From Desulfobacterales bacterium (GTDB lineage Bacteria > Desulfobacterota > Desulfobacteria > Desulfobacterales > Desulfosalsimonadaceae), in the NCBI GenBank assembly GCA_034520365.1, contig JAXHNP010000006.1:179001-243000 (forward strand): DNA of 64,000 nt, in the 5' to 3' direction. Both the position numbers and the translations under genes were made by a program. The notes beneath the pieces are model-generated. The model ran no database searches and was not told the origin of the DNA. It saw only the letters and a program-made list of their open reading frames with translations. This document shows, in pieces, positions 51,501-60,390 of the stretch (positions are counted from its first letter, which is position 1; every line of letters starts with the position of its first letter).

Positions 51501-52697
51501 ATGGCGGAAACCTTCAGATTCAACCGGCTGGAACTGGCCGGCTCCCTGGGTGATTTGGGAACACTTCTGCCCATTGCCATTGCCATGGTAATCGTCAACG
51601 GGCTCGATCCCCTGGGCCTGTTTTTGAGTATCGGGATTTTCTTCATTCTGTCGGGAATCTATTTCGGCATTACCGTGCCGGTCCAGCCCATGAAGGTGAT
51701 TGGCGCCTACGCCATTGCAACCTCTTTGAGTGCTGACCAGATTCTGGCCTCAACTCTTCTGATGGGCGTATTTCTTTTGATCGTGGGGGCAACCGGGGCA
51801 ATCGACCTGATCCGAAAGGCAACCCCGCATTCGGTCATACGGGGCGTTCAGCTGTCCACGGGCGCACTTCTGATTTCAGGCGGGATCAAATTTATAATAG
51901 GCACCTCCCGGTTCCAGGAAATCCAGAATGCAGTGGAACCCCACCTGGTTCTTCAGGCCCTGGGTCCTGTGCCCATCAGCCTGATCATTGGCGGTATCGG
52001 CGCGGTGATCACTCTGTTTTTGCTGGACAACAAAAAATTTCCAGCCGGCCTGATTGTTGTGATAGGCGGTCTTGCAGCGGGCCTGGCCCTGGGCGCAAGG
52101 GCTGATCTGACAGGCGGCATCGGATTTCACATACCGCAGATTCTGCCCTTTGGGCTACCTGAAAAAGTTGATTTCACCTTTGCCCTGTTTGCCTTGGTTC
52201 TGCCACAGCTTCCCATGACACTGGGCAATGCAGTGCTGGCCTATGCGGATCTTTCCAAAGAATATTTCGGCGAAAAATCCAGTAAAGTGACCAACCGCAA
52301 GGCGTGTATCAGCATGGCCCTTGCCAATTTCATGAGCTTTGGCCTGGGCGGAATGCCGCTTTGCCACGGTGCGGGAGGGCTTGCGGCCCATTACCGGTTC
52401 GGTGCGCGCACCGCCGGCTCCAATCTCATAATCGGTCTGATTTTTGCCGTGCTGGCGCTAACACTTGGCGAAAACATCATTGGCGTATTAAACCTTCTGC
52501 CCATGGCCATTCTCGGGGTCCTGCTCGTATTTGCCGGCTCCCAGCTGAGCCTGACGGTCATGGATCTGACCTCCCGCAAGGACTATTTTGTGGCCACCCT
52601 GATTCTGGGCATCACCCTGGCATCTAACCTGGCAGCGGGATTTATTGCCGGGATGATCGTGGCCTGGATACTGAAATGGGAAAAACTGTCGGTTTAA
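51501..52697 (+). CDS. MOT1-like molybdate/sulfate transporter
   Basis: A 398-residue membrane protein with about ten helices. FNRLELAGSLGDLGTLLPIA, VPVQPMKVIGAYAIA and the second-half FGLGGMPLCHGAGGLAAHYR are hallmarks of the MOT1 group. In plants and algae such proteins import molybdate. Nitrate reductase needs molybdenum, so molybdate uptake is a good guess. It is 15 bp after TauE. GTG 51498 could be the start instead of ATG 51501. Confidence 0.88.
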   Translation: MAETFRFNRLELAGSLGDLGTLLPIAIAMVIVNGLDPLGLFLSIGIFFILSGIYFGITVPVQPMKVIGAYAIATSLSADQILASTLLMGVFLLIVGATGAIDLIRKATPHSVIRGVQLSTGALLISGGIKFIIGTSRFQEIQNAVEPHLVLQALGPVPISLIIGGIGAVITLFLLDNKKFPAGLIVVIGGLAAGLALGARADLTGGIGFHIPQILPFGLPEKVDFTFALFALVLPQLPMTLGNAVLAYADLSKEYFGEKSSKVTNRKACISMALANFMSFGLGGMPLCHGAGGLAAHYRFGARTAGSNLIIGLIFAVLALTLGENIIGVLNLLPMAILGVLLVFAGSQLSLTVMDLTSRKDYFVATLILGITLASNLAAGFIAGMIVAWILKWEKLSV

Positions 52698-52701
52698 TAA
52701 A

Positions 52702-52893
52702 ATGAACCCATCCATCCTTGTTGAAAATCTTTCCAAGCGTTTTGAAAACGTGGTGGCGGTATCCATTTTGTTTGGCACCACTTCCATGCTGGCCGTAACC
52801 GTGACCTTTGAAAAAAAGCAGCGCTCCTTTGAACGCCTGCTGCTGTCCACGGTTTCCCATGATTTTTCTCTGTGGGCTGTTTTTCCCCATTGA
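52702..52893 (+). pseudogene. ABC-transporter remnant (ATPase head joined to permease piece)
   Basis: The 63-codon frame begins ILVENLSKRFENVVAVS, the first 20 residues of an ABC ATPase, and then continues FGTTSMLAVTVTFEKKQRSF and ERLLLSTV, an ABC-2 permease segment. Several hundred codons between them are missing. It starts 4 bp after the transporter gene. It cannot work as a transporter. Confidence 0.65.
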
Positions 52894-52934
52894 GCAGCTG
52901 CCGTTTTTTTTAAAGCCGGTCTCCTAAAAAATGG

Positions 52935-52963
52935 AAAAACGCCCGGCTCGGAATTCATGAGCC
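52935..52963 (-). terminator. Hairpin and T-tract at the end of glcB
   Basis: On the minus strand GGCTC-N9-GAGCC is followed by GGGCG and five T. The stem overlaps the stop codon of the malate synthase gene at 52955. Confidence 0.65.
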
Positions 52964-55141
52964 AATAGTGCCTCCGGCCTTTTTTTTGAGACGATAGGCG
53001 TGAAGCAGGGGTTCGGTGTAGCCGTTTGTCTGGTCCCGGCCTTTGAAGATCAGGTCGCATGCGGCCTGAAAGGCCAGGCTGTTGTCAAAGTCTTTTGCCA
53101 TGGGGACGTAGTGGGGATCATCTGCGTTCTGCCGGTCCACCACCTCGGCCATGCGCCGGAGGGTTTCCATGGCCTGGTCTTTGGTGCAGATGCCGTGATA
53201 GATCCAGTTGCAGATATGCTGGGATGAAATCCGCAGGGTGGCGCGATCCTCCATCAGGCCCACGTCCCGGATGTCCGGGACCTTGGAGCAGCCCACGCCC
53301 TGATCGATCCATCGCACCACGTATCCGAGAATGCCCTGGCAGTTGTTGTCCAGTTCCTGCTTGATATCATCGGCACTCAGCGCCTCCGGGTCGGCTATCA
53401 GCGGCAGGGTCAGAAGATCGTCAATGCCTGCGCGACGCTTTCCTGCCAGTTCCTGCTGGCGGGCGTCCACATCCACCCGATGATAATGAATGGCGTGCAG
53501 GGTGGCGGCCGTGGGAGACGGTACCCAGGCGCAGTTGGCCCCGGCCTCGGGATGGCCGATCTTGGCGTCCATCATGTCGGCCATCTTGTCGGGCATGGAC
53601 CACATGCCCTTGCCGATCTGGGCGCGGCCCCGCAGGCCTGCGGCCAGGCCGATGTCCACGTTCCAGTCCTCGTAGGCGGTCATCCAGGCCGCCTGCTTCA
53701 TTTCCCCTTTCCGGATCATGGGGCCGGCTTTCATGGAGGTATGGATTTCGTCTCCGGTGCGGTCCAAAAAACCCGTGTTGATGAAAATGATCCGGTCCTT
53801 TACCGCGCGGATGCACTCTTTGAGGTTGACCGTGGTGCGGCGCTCTTCGTCCATGACACCGATTTTCAGGGTGTTTGGCGCCAGGCCCAGGGCCTCTTCG
53901 ATGCGGGCAAACAGGTCATTGGTAAAGGCGGCCTCGGCTGCGCCGTGCATTTTGGGCTTGACAATATAGATACTGCCGGTTTTGCTGTTTTGAAACCGGC
54001 TGTTTCCCTTCAGATCATGGATGGCGATCAGGGCGGTGATCATGCCGTCCATGATGCCTTCAAACACCTCGTTGCCCTGGCTGTCCAAAATGGCGCTGTT
54101 TGTCATGAGATGGCCCACGTTTCGCACCAGCATGAGGCTGCGGCCCGGAAGGAAGAAGGCTTTGCCGCGGGCATTGGTATACTGCCGGTCCGGGTTCATC
54201 TGCCGGGTGACGGTTTTTCCGCCCTTTTCAAAAGTTTCTTCCAGATCGCCCTTTGTCAGGCCCAGCCAGTTCCGGTAAATGGCGGTTTTGTCGGCTGCAT
54301 CCGCGGCTGCCACCGAGTCTTCGAAATCCACGATGGTGGTCAGCGCGGCTTCTAAAATCACGTCTTTGACATTGGCGGCATCGGTTTTGCCCACCGGATG
54401 GGACGGGTCAATGGCGATTTCCATGTGCATGCCGTTTTTGACCAGCAGCACGGCATGCGGCTGCCGGGCAGAGCCGCTGTGACCGGCAAACTGGGAGGGG
54501 TCTTTAAGGCCGGTCTCAGAGCCGTCTTTTAACCGCACAACCAGCCTGCCGTCCTCTGCGCGGTATGCCGCCGCATCCGCATGGCTGCCCTGGTCAAGGG
54601 GGACGGATTTGTCGAGCACACCCCGGGCGTAAGCAATAACTTTTTCGCCCCGGACGGGATTGTATTGGGTGCCCTTGTGGGCCCCGCCTTCTTCTGAAAT
54701 TACGTCTGAGCCGTAAAGGGCGTCATAAAGACTTCCCCAGCGGGCGTTGGCCGCGTTTAATGAAAACCGCGCATTGGATGCCGGCACCACGAGCTGGGGG
54801 CCGGCCACCTGCGCGATTTCCAGGTCCACGTTTTCCGTGGCAGCATGAAAATCCCCGCCTTCGGGCCGGAGATAATCGATTTCACGCAAAAACGCCTTGT
54901 ATTCCGCCATGTCAACGGCCCGGCCCCTGTGCTGCCGGTGCCAGTCGTCCAGGGCGGCCCGGAGCCGGTCGCGTTTTTCCAGAAGCTCCCGGTTTCTGGA
55001 GGTCATGTCCGCCACAATGCCGGCCAGGGCCGACCAGAAATCATCCGGATCGATGCCGGTTCCGGCAATGGCCTCGTTATTGATGAAATCATAGAGAATC
55101 CGGGCCACCTGAAGGCCGCCTGCATTTACCCTTTGAGTCAT
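52955..55141 (-). CDS. glcB: Malate synthase G
   Basis: A 728-residue malate synthase of the long (G) type, which condenses glyoxylate and acetyl-CoA to malate. Clear parts are [83 protein letters not shown] and [20 protein letters not shown]. The first carries acid residues and the fourth the catalytic region. No isocitrate lyase is present, so glyoxylate may come from glycolate or purine breakdown. GGAGGAG precedes the ATG. Confidence 0.95.
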   Translation of the reverse strand: MTQRVNAGGLQVARILYDFINNEAIAGTGIDPDDFWSALAGIVADMTSRNRELLEKRDRLRAALDDWHRQHRGRAVDMAEYKAFLREIDYLRPEGGDFHAATENVDLEIAQVAGPQLVVPASNARFSLNAANARWGSLYDALYGSDVISEEGGAHKGTQYNPVRGEKVIAYARGVLDKSVPLDQGSHADAAAYRAEDGRLVVRLKDGSETGLKDPSQFAGHSGSARQPHAVLLVKNGMHMEIAIDPSHPVGKTDAANVKDVILEAALTTIVDFEDSVAAADAADKTAIYRNWLGLTKGDLEETFEKGGKTVTRQMNPDRQYTNARGKAFFLPGRSLMLVRNVGHLMTNSAILDSQGNEVFEGIMDGMITALIAIHDLKGNSRFQNSKTGSIYIVKPKMHGAAEAAFTNDLFARIEEALGLAPNTLKIGVMDEERRTTVNLKECIRAVKDRIIFINTGFLDRTGDEIHTSMKAGPMIRKGEMKQAAWMTAYEDWNVDIGLAAGLRGRAQIGKGMWSMPDKMADMMDAKIGHPEAGANCAWVPSPTAATLHAIHYHRVDVDARQQELAGKRRAGIDDLLTLPLIADPEALSADDIKQELDNNCQGILGYVVRWIDQGVGCSKVPDIRDVGLMEDRATLRISSQHICNWIYHGICTKDQAMETLRRMAEVVDRQNADDPHYVPMAKDFDNSLAFQAACDLIFKGRDQTNGYTEPLLHAYRLKKKAGGTIGS

Positions 55142-55312
55142 GGCAACTCCTCCGTGGTTCAGGTGTGATAAACAGGTTTACAAATTGCTGTTTCGGTTAT
55201 TTCCATAAAATAACGTTTTGTGTCAAAATGACAAACAAGGGTTTTTGTTTGCGTGCGGTAAACTAACAGAGGCGGGCTGCGGCAGAGCCGCATAACAGTT
55301 CATGGGGCCCGG

Positions 55313-56101
55313 TCAGACAATGCCCGCCATCAGGCAGACGGAAATGCCCAGCAGCAAAACGCCTGCGATCGTCTGAACTGTCGTCATGGTGACCTTGTGC
55401 ATCCAGCGCTTGCCGATGATCACCCCGACAAATGCGGCCCCGGTTCCAGCGGCGATCAGGGGCCATTGTTCTGCGCCGATGGGACTTGCGGCACCTGCAG
55501 CCAAAAACAAAAAACCATAGGCAATAATCCGGGCCATGTCCACCATAAAGCCGATAAAGGCATTGGTGCCCACAAACGCCTCGGTGGAGACCCCTGTCTT
55601 TAGCAGGAAGGCCGATCGCAGGGCCCCCTGGTGGCCGGACAGGCCCCCGAAAAAGCCGGACAGCAGACCGCCCCACAAAAGGTGCCGGCGGTCGATGCGC
55701 AGACCCCGCAAAAGGGGAAGCAATTCAAACATGGCAAAAACCAGCACCAGAATCCCCATCACCAGCTTTACCGGTGTGATCACGGCGGTTTTTGTGCCGA
55801 TGGAATAAGTAGCCAGGGCGTCAAAGCCCGATACATATCCAAGGGCGGCGGCTCCGGCAAATGCGGCCACGATCGCGGGAATGCCGAAGCGCAGCACAAG
55901 CTCCCGGTCCGCGTGTCTGCCAACGACCAGGACCTTGAAAATATTGTTGGCCCCGTGCACCACCGCTGTTGCCGCCACTGCCACATGCACGGGGAAAAAG
56001 ATGGCAAACACCGGCATCAGCAGGGTGCCCAGACCGAAACCCGAATAAAGGGTCAGCCCGGACACAAAGAGGGCCGCCCCGCAAACCACAAGATAAATCA
56101 T
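55313..56101 (-). CDS. TauE/SafE-family anion transporter
   Basis: A 262-residue membrane protein with about eight helices. LTLYSGFGLGTLLMPVFAIF and LLSGFFGGLSGHQGALRSAF are the two family motifs. Its start overlaps the PadR stop by four bases (ATGA), so it is the regulated target of that repressor. The substrate is unknown. It differs clearly from the TauE at 50.7 kb and is not a recent copy. Confidence 0.88.
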   Translation of the reverse strand: MIYLVVCGAALFVSGLTLYSGFGLGTLLMPVFAIFFPVHVAVAATAVVHGANNIFKVLVVGRHADRELVLRFGIPAIVAAFAGAAALGYVSGFDALATYSIGTKTAVITPVKLVMGILVLVFAMFELLPLLRGLRIDRRHLLWGGLLSGFFGGLSGHQGALRSAFLLKTGVSTEAFVGTNAFIGFMVDMARIIAYGFLFLAAGAASPIGAEQWPLIAAGTGAAFVGVIIGKRWMHKVTMTTVQTIAGVLLLGISVCLMAGIV

Positions 56102-56397
56102 TGTTCTATGACCTCCTGGTAAAGCTCTTTGATTTTTTCCCGCATGCGGTTTAAAAGTTTTCTGCCCTCGGGTGTGATCCGGTAATACTTCCGCTGTTTG
56201 CGGGCGACCGTGCGGGTTTCGCAGGTCAAAAATCCGCCGGATTCCATCTTGGCCAGGATGGGATAGAGGGTTCCCGGGCTGATTTCATACCCGTGGCGGG
56301 CAAGCTCCTCCATCAGCCCGACGCCGAAAACCGCCTCCCTGTCTGCATGATAGAGAATATGGATCTTGATAAACGCCAGTTCCAGATCCCGGATCAT
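56098..56397 (-). CDS. PadR-family transcriptional regulator
   Basis: A 99-residue winged-helix repressor. LELAFIKIHILYHADREAVF, LMEELARHGYEISPGTLYPI and LAKMESGGFLTCETRTVARKQRKYYRITPEG form the PadR DNA-binding domain and wing. It is the first gene of a two-gene operon with the TauE transporter, and its operator is visible at 56420-56457. Confidence 0.9.
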   Translation of the reverse strand: MIRDLELAFIKIHILYHADREAVFGVGLMEELARHGYEISPGTLYPILAKMESGGFLTCETRTVARKQRKYYRITPEGRKLLNRMREKIKELYQEVIEQ

Positions 56398-56419
56398 TGC
56401 GCCTCCTTTTTTCGAAAAT

Positions 56420-56457
56420 CAATATCGATAAATAATATCGAGATCCGATATTGTCAA
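56420..56457 (-). promoter_or_regulatory. PadR-operon promoter with embedded dyad
   Basis: On the minus strand TTGACA (56457-56452), a 17-base spacer and TATTTA (56434-56429) form a promoter. CAATATCG (56420-56427) and CGATATTG (56446-56453) are perfect 8-bp arms spanning it, with a further ATATCG word inside. PadR proteins commonly bind such arms to block the polymerase. Confidence 0.6.
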
Positions 56458-56672
56458 ACCTTATCACAAATGCTGTATATTTCCTTTACGTGGGCGTGCG
56501 GGCCGGACTGCCATGACCCCAAGTCCTTTTTTCGCTGGGGAAACGCAGACCGGTGCGCAAAAATTTGCATATCTCCCGCTGGGATGATAATATATGCAAA
56601 AATTCAGACGCTTTGCCTGGATGCCGGACAATTGACGACGTGCGCTAACAACCACCGCAAAGAGGCCGCCGC

Positions 56673-57033
56673 ATGAATGAAGCCGAAACCCAAAATACTA
56701 TCGTTATCTATCAAGGTTCAGATAAACCGGTTGAGGTTTGGCTTGATCCGCAGCGAGAAACCGTATGGCTCAGCCAACGCCAGATGGCTGAGATCTTTGA
56801 CACCTCCACCGATAATATCGGGCTACACCTCAAAAATATTTATAATATTGGGGAGTTGGAAGAATCGGTAACTACCGAGGAATCCTCGGTAGTTCGTTCA
56901 TAACGGAGATCAGGTGGTCAATGATATCGGTCTGGCTGCCCTGACGCTGCTGGTGGCTGAGTCCGATCCGGCGGAAAAGGATCTAATGATCCGGTTGATG
57001 ATGAATATGCTGGCAGGAGAAAATAACGGCTGA
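56673..57033 (+). pseudogene. RhuM/Fic-type gene remnant (middle deleted)
   Basis: The first frame (56673-56903) reads KPVEVWLDPQRETVWLSQRQ and MAEIFDTSTDNIGLHLKNIY, the start of RhuM (virulence/Fic-associated) proteins of about 330 residues, then ends at TAA. In another frame DIGLAALTLLVAESDPAEKD, LMIRLMMNMLAGENNG and a TGA at 57031-57033 read as the end of such a protein. The two ends flank AACTACCGAGGA-A-TCCTCGGTAGTT, a 12-bp palindrome at 56870-56894. Confidence 0.6.
56870..56894. repeat. Perfect 12-bp-arm palindrome in the RhuM remnant
   Basis: AACTACCGAGGA and TCCTCGGTAGTT flank a single A. The right arm overlaps where the RhuM reading frame departs from the family pattern, so it may mark the deletion joint. 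Confidence 0.6.
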
Positions 57034-57058
57034 ATGAAGCCGAACCCCGTGCTCAACT

Positions 57059-57238
57059 GTAAAGGGCCGGTCTCTTCTTTGTTTCTGGCTGGTGCGGGAG
57101 TTGGGGATATCGATGACCGATATTGCGGACCGGCTCCAGATTGCCGTTCCGACCGTCAGTGTTTCCGTGAAAAAAGGTGAACATATTGCATCCGAAGCGG
57201 GTTTGGACCTGCCGCGCTTATTAAATATAAAAATATAA
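57059..57238 (+). pseudogene. RAYT C-terminal fragment, copy 2
   Basis: The frame VKGRSLLCFWLVRELGISMT...RLQIAVPTVSVSVKKGEHIA ends at TAA 57236-57238. It matches copy 1 (5784-6011) at about 90% in DNA, including the trailing AAATATAAAGGGCGT. The N-terminal HUH domain is missing. It follows directly on the RhuM/Fic remnant. Confidence 0.6.
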
Positions 57239-57471
57239 AGGGCGTCCCTCATAACCAGTTACCGTTCGCGGCATCATGCCTTTTCTCGCGTGTTTTCGAC
57301 CGCCTGATCGTCTTTTGTGAAGCCAGAAAGCGGAACGGCCCGATAAGAAGTAGATAAGAAGTATATATTTGACACATTGAAATCAAAAGGCATACTTGAA
57401 TTAAGGCCCGTTAAAAACAGGGCGAACAAAAACGGGGGGCATACCATTGCCCGAATTTTGGCGGCTTCGCA

Positions 57472-57516
57472 AAAAGTCCAATTGCTTTGCCGTCCCAGAA
57501 TTGACTTTTTACGAGT
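57472..57516. repeat. Imperfect inverted repeat before the AhpD-like gene
   Basis: CGCAAAAAGTCCAATT on the left mirrors AATTGACTTTTTACG on the right with a central loop. No coding role. It may be a REP-type unit or a leader hairpin. Apart from this, 57239-57543 holds no gene. Confidence 0.4.
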
Positions 57517-57543
57517 CCATCAATTTAAAAAGGAGAAGGAAAA

Positions 57544-57858
57544 ATGCCTGAAAAAAAAATGCCCAAAAACTACCAGGTAATGGAGTCTGAACACCCCAGG
57601 CTGATGAAGGCGGTTTCCGAACTCGGGCAGGCGGCCCGTGCGGAAGGCCCTCTGGACGAAAAAACGGTGGAACTGGTCCAGATGGCTGCTTCCGCCGCCC
57701 TCAGGCTTGAAGGGGCCGTGCACAGCCATACCCGCCGGGCCCTCAAAGCCGGGGCGAGCCGGGAGGAGATCCATCACGCCCTGGTGGTGCTGACTTCCAC
57801 CATGGGGTTTCCCTCGGTTGCTGCGGCCATGAGCTGGGCGCGGGATATAACGGATTAG
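57544..57858 (+). CDS. Carboxymuconolactone-decarboxylase/AhpD-like protein lacking the CxxC
   Basis: A 104-residue all-helical protein of the CMD/AhpD family. ELVQMAASAALRLEGAVHSH followed by TRRALKAGASREEIHHALVV fits the core helix pair. In peroxidase members this site is E-x11-C-x-x-C-x-x-x-H. Here both Cys are replaced (EGAVHSH), so disulfide peroxidase activity is unlikely. AAAAGGAGAAGG precedes the ATG. It is convergent with the aldo/keto reductase gene, 14 bp away. Confidence 0.82.
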   Translation: MPEKKMPKNYQVMESEHPRLMKAVSELGQAARAEGPLDEKTVELVQMAASAALRLEGAVHSHTRRALKAGASREEIHHALVVLTSTMGFPSVAAAMSWARDITD

Positions 57859-57872
57859 CGCGGGCGTATGCA

Positions 57873-58730
57873 CTAAATAACCCCGCGGTAAAACGCTATC
57901 CGCCGGGCATCCTCCTTAAAGGGCGCAATAAGCTTCCGTCTTTCGGACTTATCCAGCGGCGCTTCCATGCGAGCGGCGGCGGCAAGGGTTTGCACTTCGG
58001 ATTCGTTTGAACAGCCGACGATCGCAACGGTTATCGGTTTACTTAAGGCATAACGCAACAGCAATTCCGGGGTCACTCCGAGATGCGGCGCGATGTAATG
58101 CCCGCCCCCGAAAATTTTCATGCCGATGACAGCGATTCCCTTATCTGTCGCCGCCGGAAGCGTTCGGGTCAGAAAACCGCCCAGAACTTCCTCGACGGGA
58201 TTGACCGGAAGCATGACCGAATCCACGGGCAATTCTTTAACCGCCCGGGCAAGAACGTCGGGGTCATGGTGTCCGGTAACCCCGATAAACCGTATTTTGC
58301 CTTCTTCTTTCGCCTCCAAAAAGGCCTCAAGCGCCCCGCCGGGGCCGGATATCACGGAGAGTTCCTCAGGGGTTCGAACGTCATGGATCTGCCAGAGGTC
58401 CAGATAATCGACGTTAAGCCGCTGCAGGGTTTCCTCGAGGTCTTTGCGCGCCCCGTTTTTGTCCCTTTCTGCCGATTTGCTGGTTTGAAAAATACGGCGC
58501 CTTTCCTGCGGGTCATGTTCCCATATCCCGCCGTAATAAAGCTCGCTGTCCGAATAAACGCGTGCGCTGTCATAATAGGTGATGCCTTCGGTGAGCGCCG
58601 AACGGATGACCCGATGGGCGGGTTCGGTTTTTCCGGTGGTTCTCAAAACCCCTTCGCCGCCTAATCCCACACGGGTGACCATCTGCCCGGTGGCTCCGAA
58701 ATGGACTGCCGGTATACTGTTTATTTCCAT
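57873..58730 (-). CDS. Aldo/keto reductase
   Basis: A 285-residue NADPH-dependent reductase fold. Catalytic residues appear as Asp in ITYYDSARVYSDSELYYGG, Tyr in the same stretch, Lys in IFQTSKSAERDKNG and His-type DLWQIHDVRTPEEL. The NADPH part is TVAIVGCSNESEVQTLAAA. The substrate is unknown. GGGGGA precedes the ATG. The thymidylate-synthase-like gene lies 20 bp upstream on the same strand. Confidence 0.9.
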   Translation of the reverse strand: MEINSIPAVHFGATGQMVTRVGLGGEGVLRTTGKTEPAHRVIRSALTEGITYYDSARVYSDSELYYGGIWEHDPQERRRIFQTSKSAERDKNGARKDLEETLQRLNVDYLDLWQIHDVRTPEELSVISGPGGALEAFLEAKEEGKIRFIGVTGHHDPDVLARAVKELPVDSVMLPVNPVEEVLGGFLTRTLPAATDKGIAVIGMKIFGGGHYIAPHLGVTPELLLRYALSKPITVAIVGCSNESEVQTLAAAARMEAPLDKSERRKLIAPFKEDARRIAFYRGVI

Positions 58731-58750
58731 GGCACGGTCCCCCTTCCTTT

Positions 58751-59413
58751 TTATTTCCCGGTTCTGATCCTGGCCAGCTCTTCCACATACCCATAGATGT
58801 GGAGGCCTTTACTGCTGGCCACGATGGGGCCGGATTCCACACCGATTTCATCGGCCATGGTTTTCTGGAGCACCGCGATACCGGCAAGGTTGGCGGGAAA
58901 ACCGCCCCAGAGATCCCAGGATCGAAAATAGGGATAAAAAATCAAGGTATTGTCTCTGACCCGCATGTCAATATGCCGTAAGCACGGCGGATCATCGAGT
59001 TTATAGTCATCATGCCGGGCCACCTGCAGCACCGCCTGGTTCGTCCGGGGGGTTTTTTTAAGCACGTCGACCCAGTAGGGGATCTGCGGCGATATCCGGG
59101 AGCCGTAGGTGTATTGCTCGGTGGGTTCAATATGATCGGTCATTAAATACGGCAGATACTGTTCCACATACCCGTTGGCCACCGGATTGGGGATGTTGAG
59201 ATGAGGCGGGATATGGGGCAGCATGGTGTCATAGGGCTCGGAATAGGGGAATTTGATATGCACGACAATATGATCAAACTCCAGCCGGGTCTGTCCCACA
59301 AAGGACCCATGCTCAATTTCATACTTAAACCCGACATTTAGAATCGCGGCAATACACTGAAACCAGGCATCCTGAATATCCACCGCATCAATTTTTGTCA
59401 TTACAAGATCCAT
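58751..59413 (-). CDS. Thymidylate-synthase-like protein
   Basis: A 220-residue protein resembling the short archaeal-type ThyA fold. PPCLRHIDMRVRDNTLIFYP holds the candidate catalytic Cys, FRSWDLWGGFPANLAGIAVL matches the F-R-S-N-D-x-x-G-x-W-x-A-N signature and VASSKGLHIYGYVEEL matches the nucleotide-binding end. Usual ThyA is about 264 residues. The Asn of the signature is Trp, so activity may differ, for example dUMP/dCMP hydroxymethylation or another pyrimidine. Start ATG 59413 or 59401. Confidence 0.75.
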   Translation of the reverse strand: MDLVMTKIDAVDIQDAWFQCIAAILNVGFKYEIEHGSFVGQTRLEFDHIVVHIKFPYSEPYDTMLPHIPPHLNIPNPVANGYVEQYLPYLMTDHIEPTEQYTYGSRISPQIPYWVDVLKKTPRTNQAVLQVARHDDYKLDDPPCLRHIDMRVRDNTLIFYPYFRSWDLWGGFPANLAGIAVLQKTMADEIGVESGPIVASSKGLHIYGYVEELARIRTGK

Positions 59414-59670
59414 TGCTTAAATAATCTCTTTTCCGGTTTTGGTGGTTTTTTATTAAAATATCGTTAATTTCAGCCATGGCAAGAGTAAAACAACATGACC
59501 GCCGATTACGCAAAAAGCCCGGCCGTAATAAAGTCGTTTATAGATTTAAACAACATCAACCAGAGACGCGTATCCTCCGGTTGTTCCGTTTTCCTGATAA
59601 ACCCATTATGACAATCTCAGGCTAACTAAAGAAGCATTCATTAAAACTCTGGGCTTTGGGCCAAGACTTT

Positions 59671-60389
59671 CTATAGATCAATAATGACAACAGTGACATT
59701 GTCTTTGCCCCCTGCTCTAAGGGCCTGATCTACCAATTTGTCAACAGCCCGCCGGGCAGTGCCGTCCTCTTCAAGGACAGCCTTGATCAAATCATCGGAT
59801 ACGTGTCTGATCAATCCATCAGAGCATAGAAGAAGTCGGTCCCCGGTCATAAACTTGATACTCCCGCTTTCTGCCTCCAATCCGTCACAACCCACGCACT
59901 GTTCAAGCACGTTGCGCAAAGGGTGTCGCTCTGCTTCCTCCTGGCTCAGGGTGCCGTCTTCAACGAGATCCTGAAGAAAAGTCTGATCCCTGGAGACTTG
60001 CTCCAGGGAACCGGTGTGAAAGAGGTAAAGCCGGCTATCGCCTACATGGGACCAGTGCACAGTGTCTTGGCCGACCAGCACGACAGTGGCTGTGGTTCCC
60101 ATTCCTTCAAGATCAGGATCCACTTCGACACGTTGCCTGATTTTTTCGTTGGCCCGGCCAATAATTTGCTTCAGGTCCTGTTCAGTTGCCCGGTATGCGA
60201 ACGAAGATTTTTCAAGCTCTTCGACAACCATCTGGGCGGCTATCTCCCCCCGGCCTCCCCGCCCATACCGTCTGCCACTGCCAGCAGAACGCCTTGATCC
60301 AGGGGGCGGACCAGGTAGCGGTCCTGATTGGTCTTCCGTTTGTGGCCGATATGCGACTGCCCCCAGACACGATCCCCCCATAATTCCAT
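59671..60389 (-). CDS. PP2C-type protein phosphatase (frameshift near 5' end)
   Basis: A Ser/Thr phosphatase. The corrected start is ATG 60389: MELWGDRVWGQSHIGHKRKT then NQDRYLV and ADGMGGEAGG. At about 60246-60251 a run of six G should be seven, otherwise the frame stops. The rest, GMGTTATVVLVGQDTVHWSH, VGDSRLYLF, LLLCSDGLIRHVSDD and GGKDNVTVVIIDL, is in the listed frame. Metal-binding Asp are all kept (DGMGG, GDSR, SDGL, KDNVT). It starts 2 bp after the kinase stop, the classical kinase-phosphatase pair. Confidence 0.88.
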
Positions 60390-60390
60390 T

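Noticed and set aside
57377-57580. A 67-codon plus-strand frame before the AhpD-like gene
   Set aside because: It has no ribosome-binding site, overlaps the inverted repeat and the next gene, and resembles no family.
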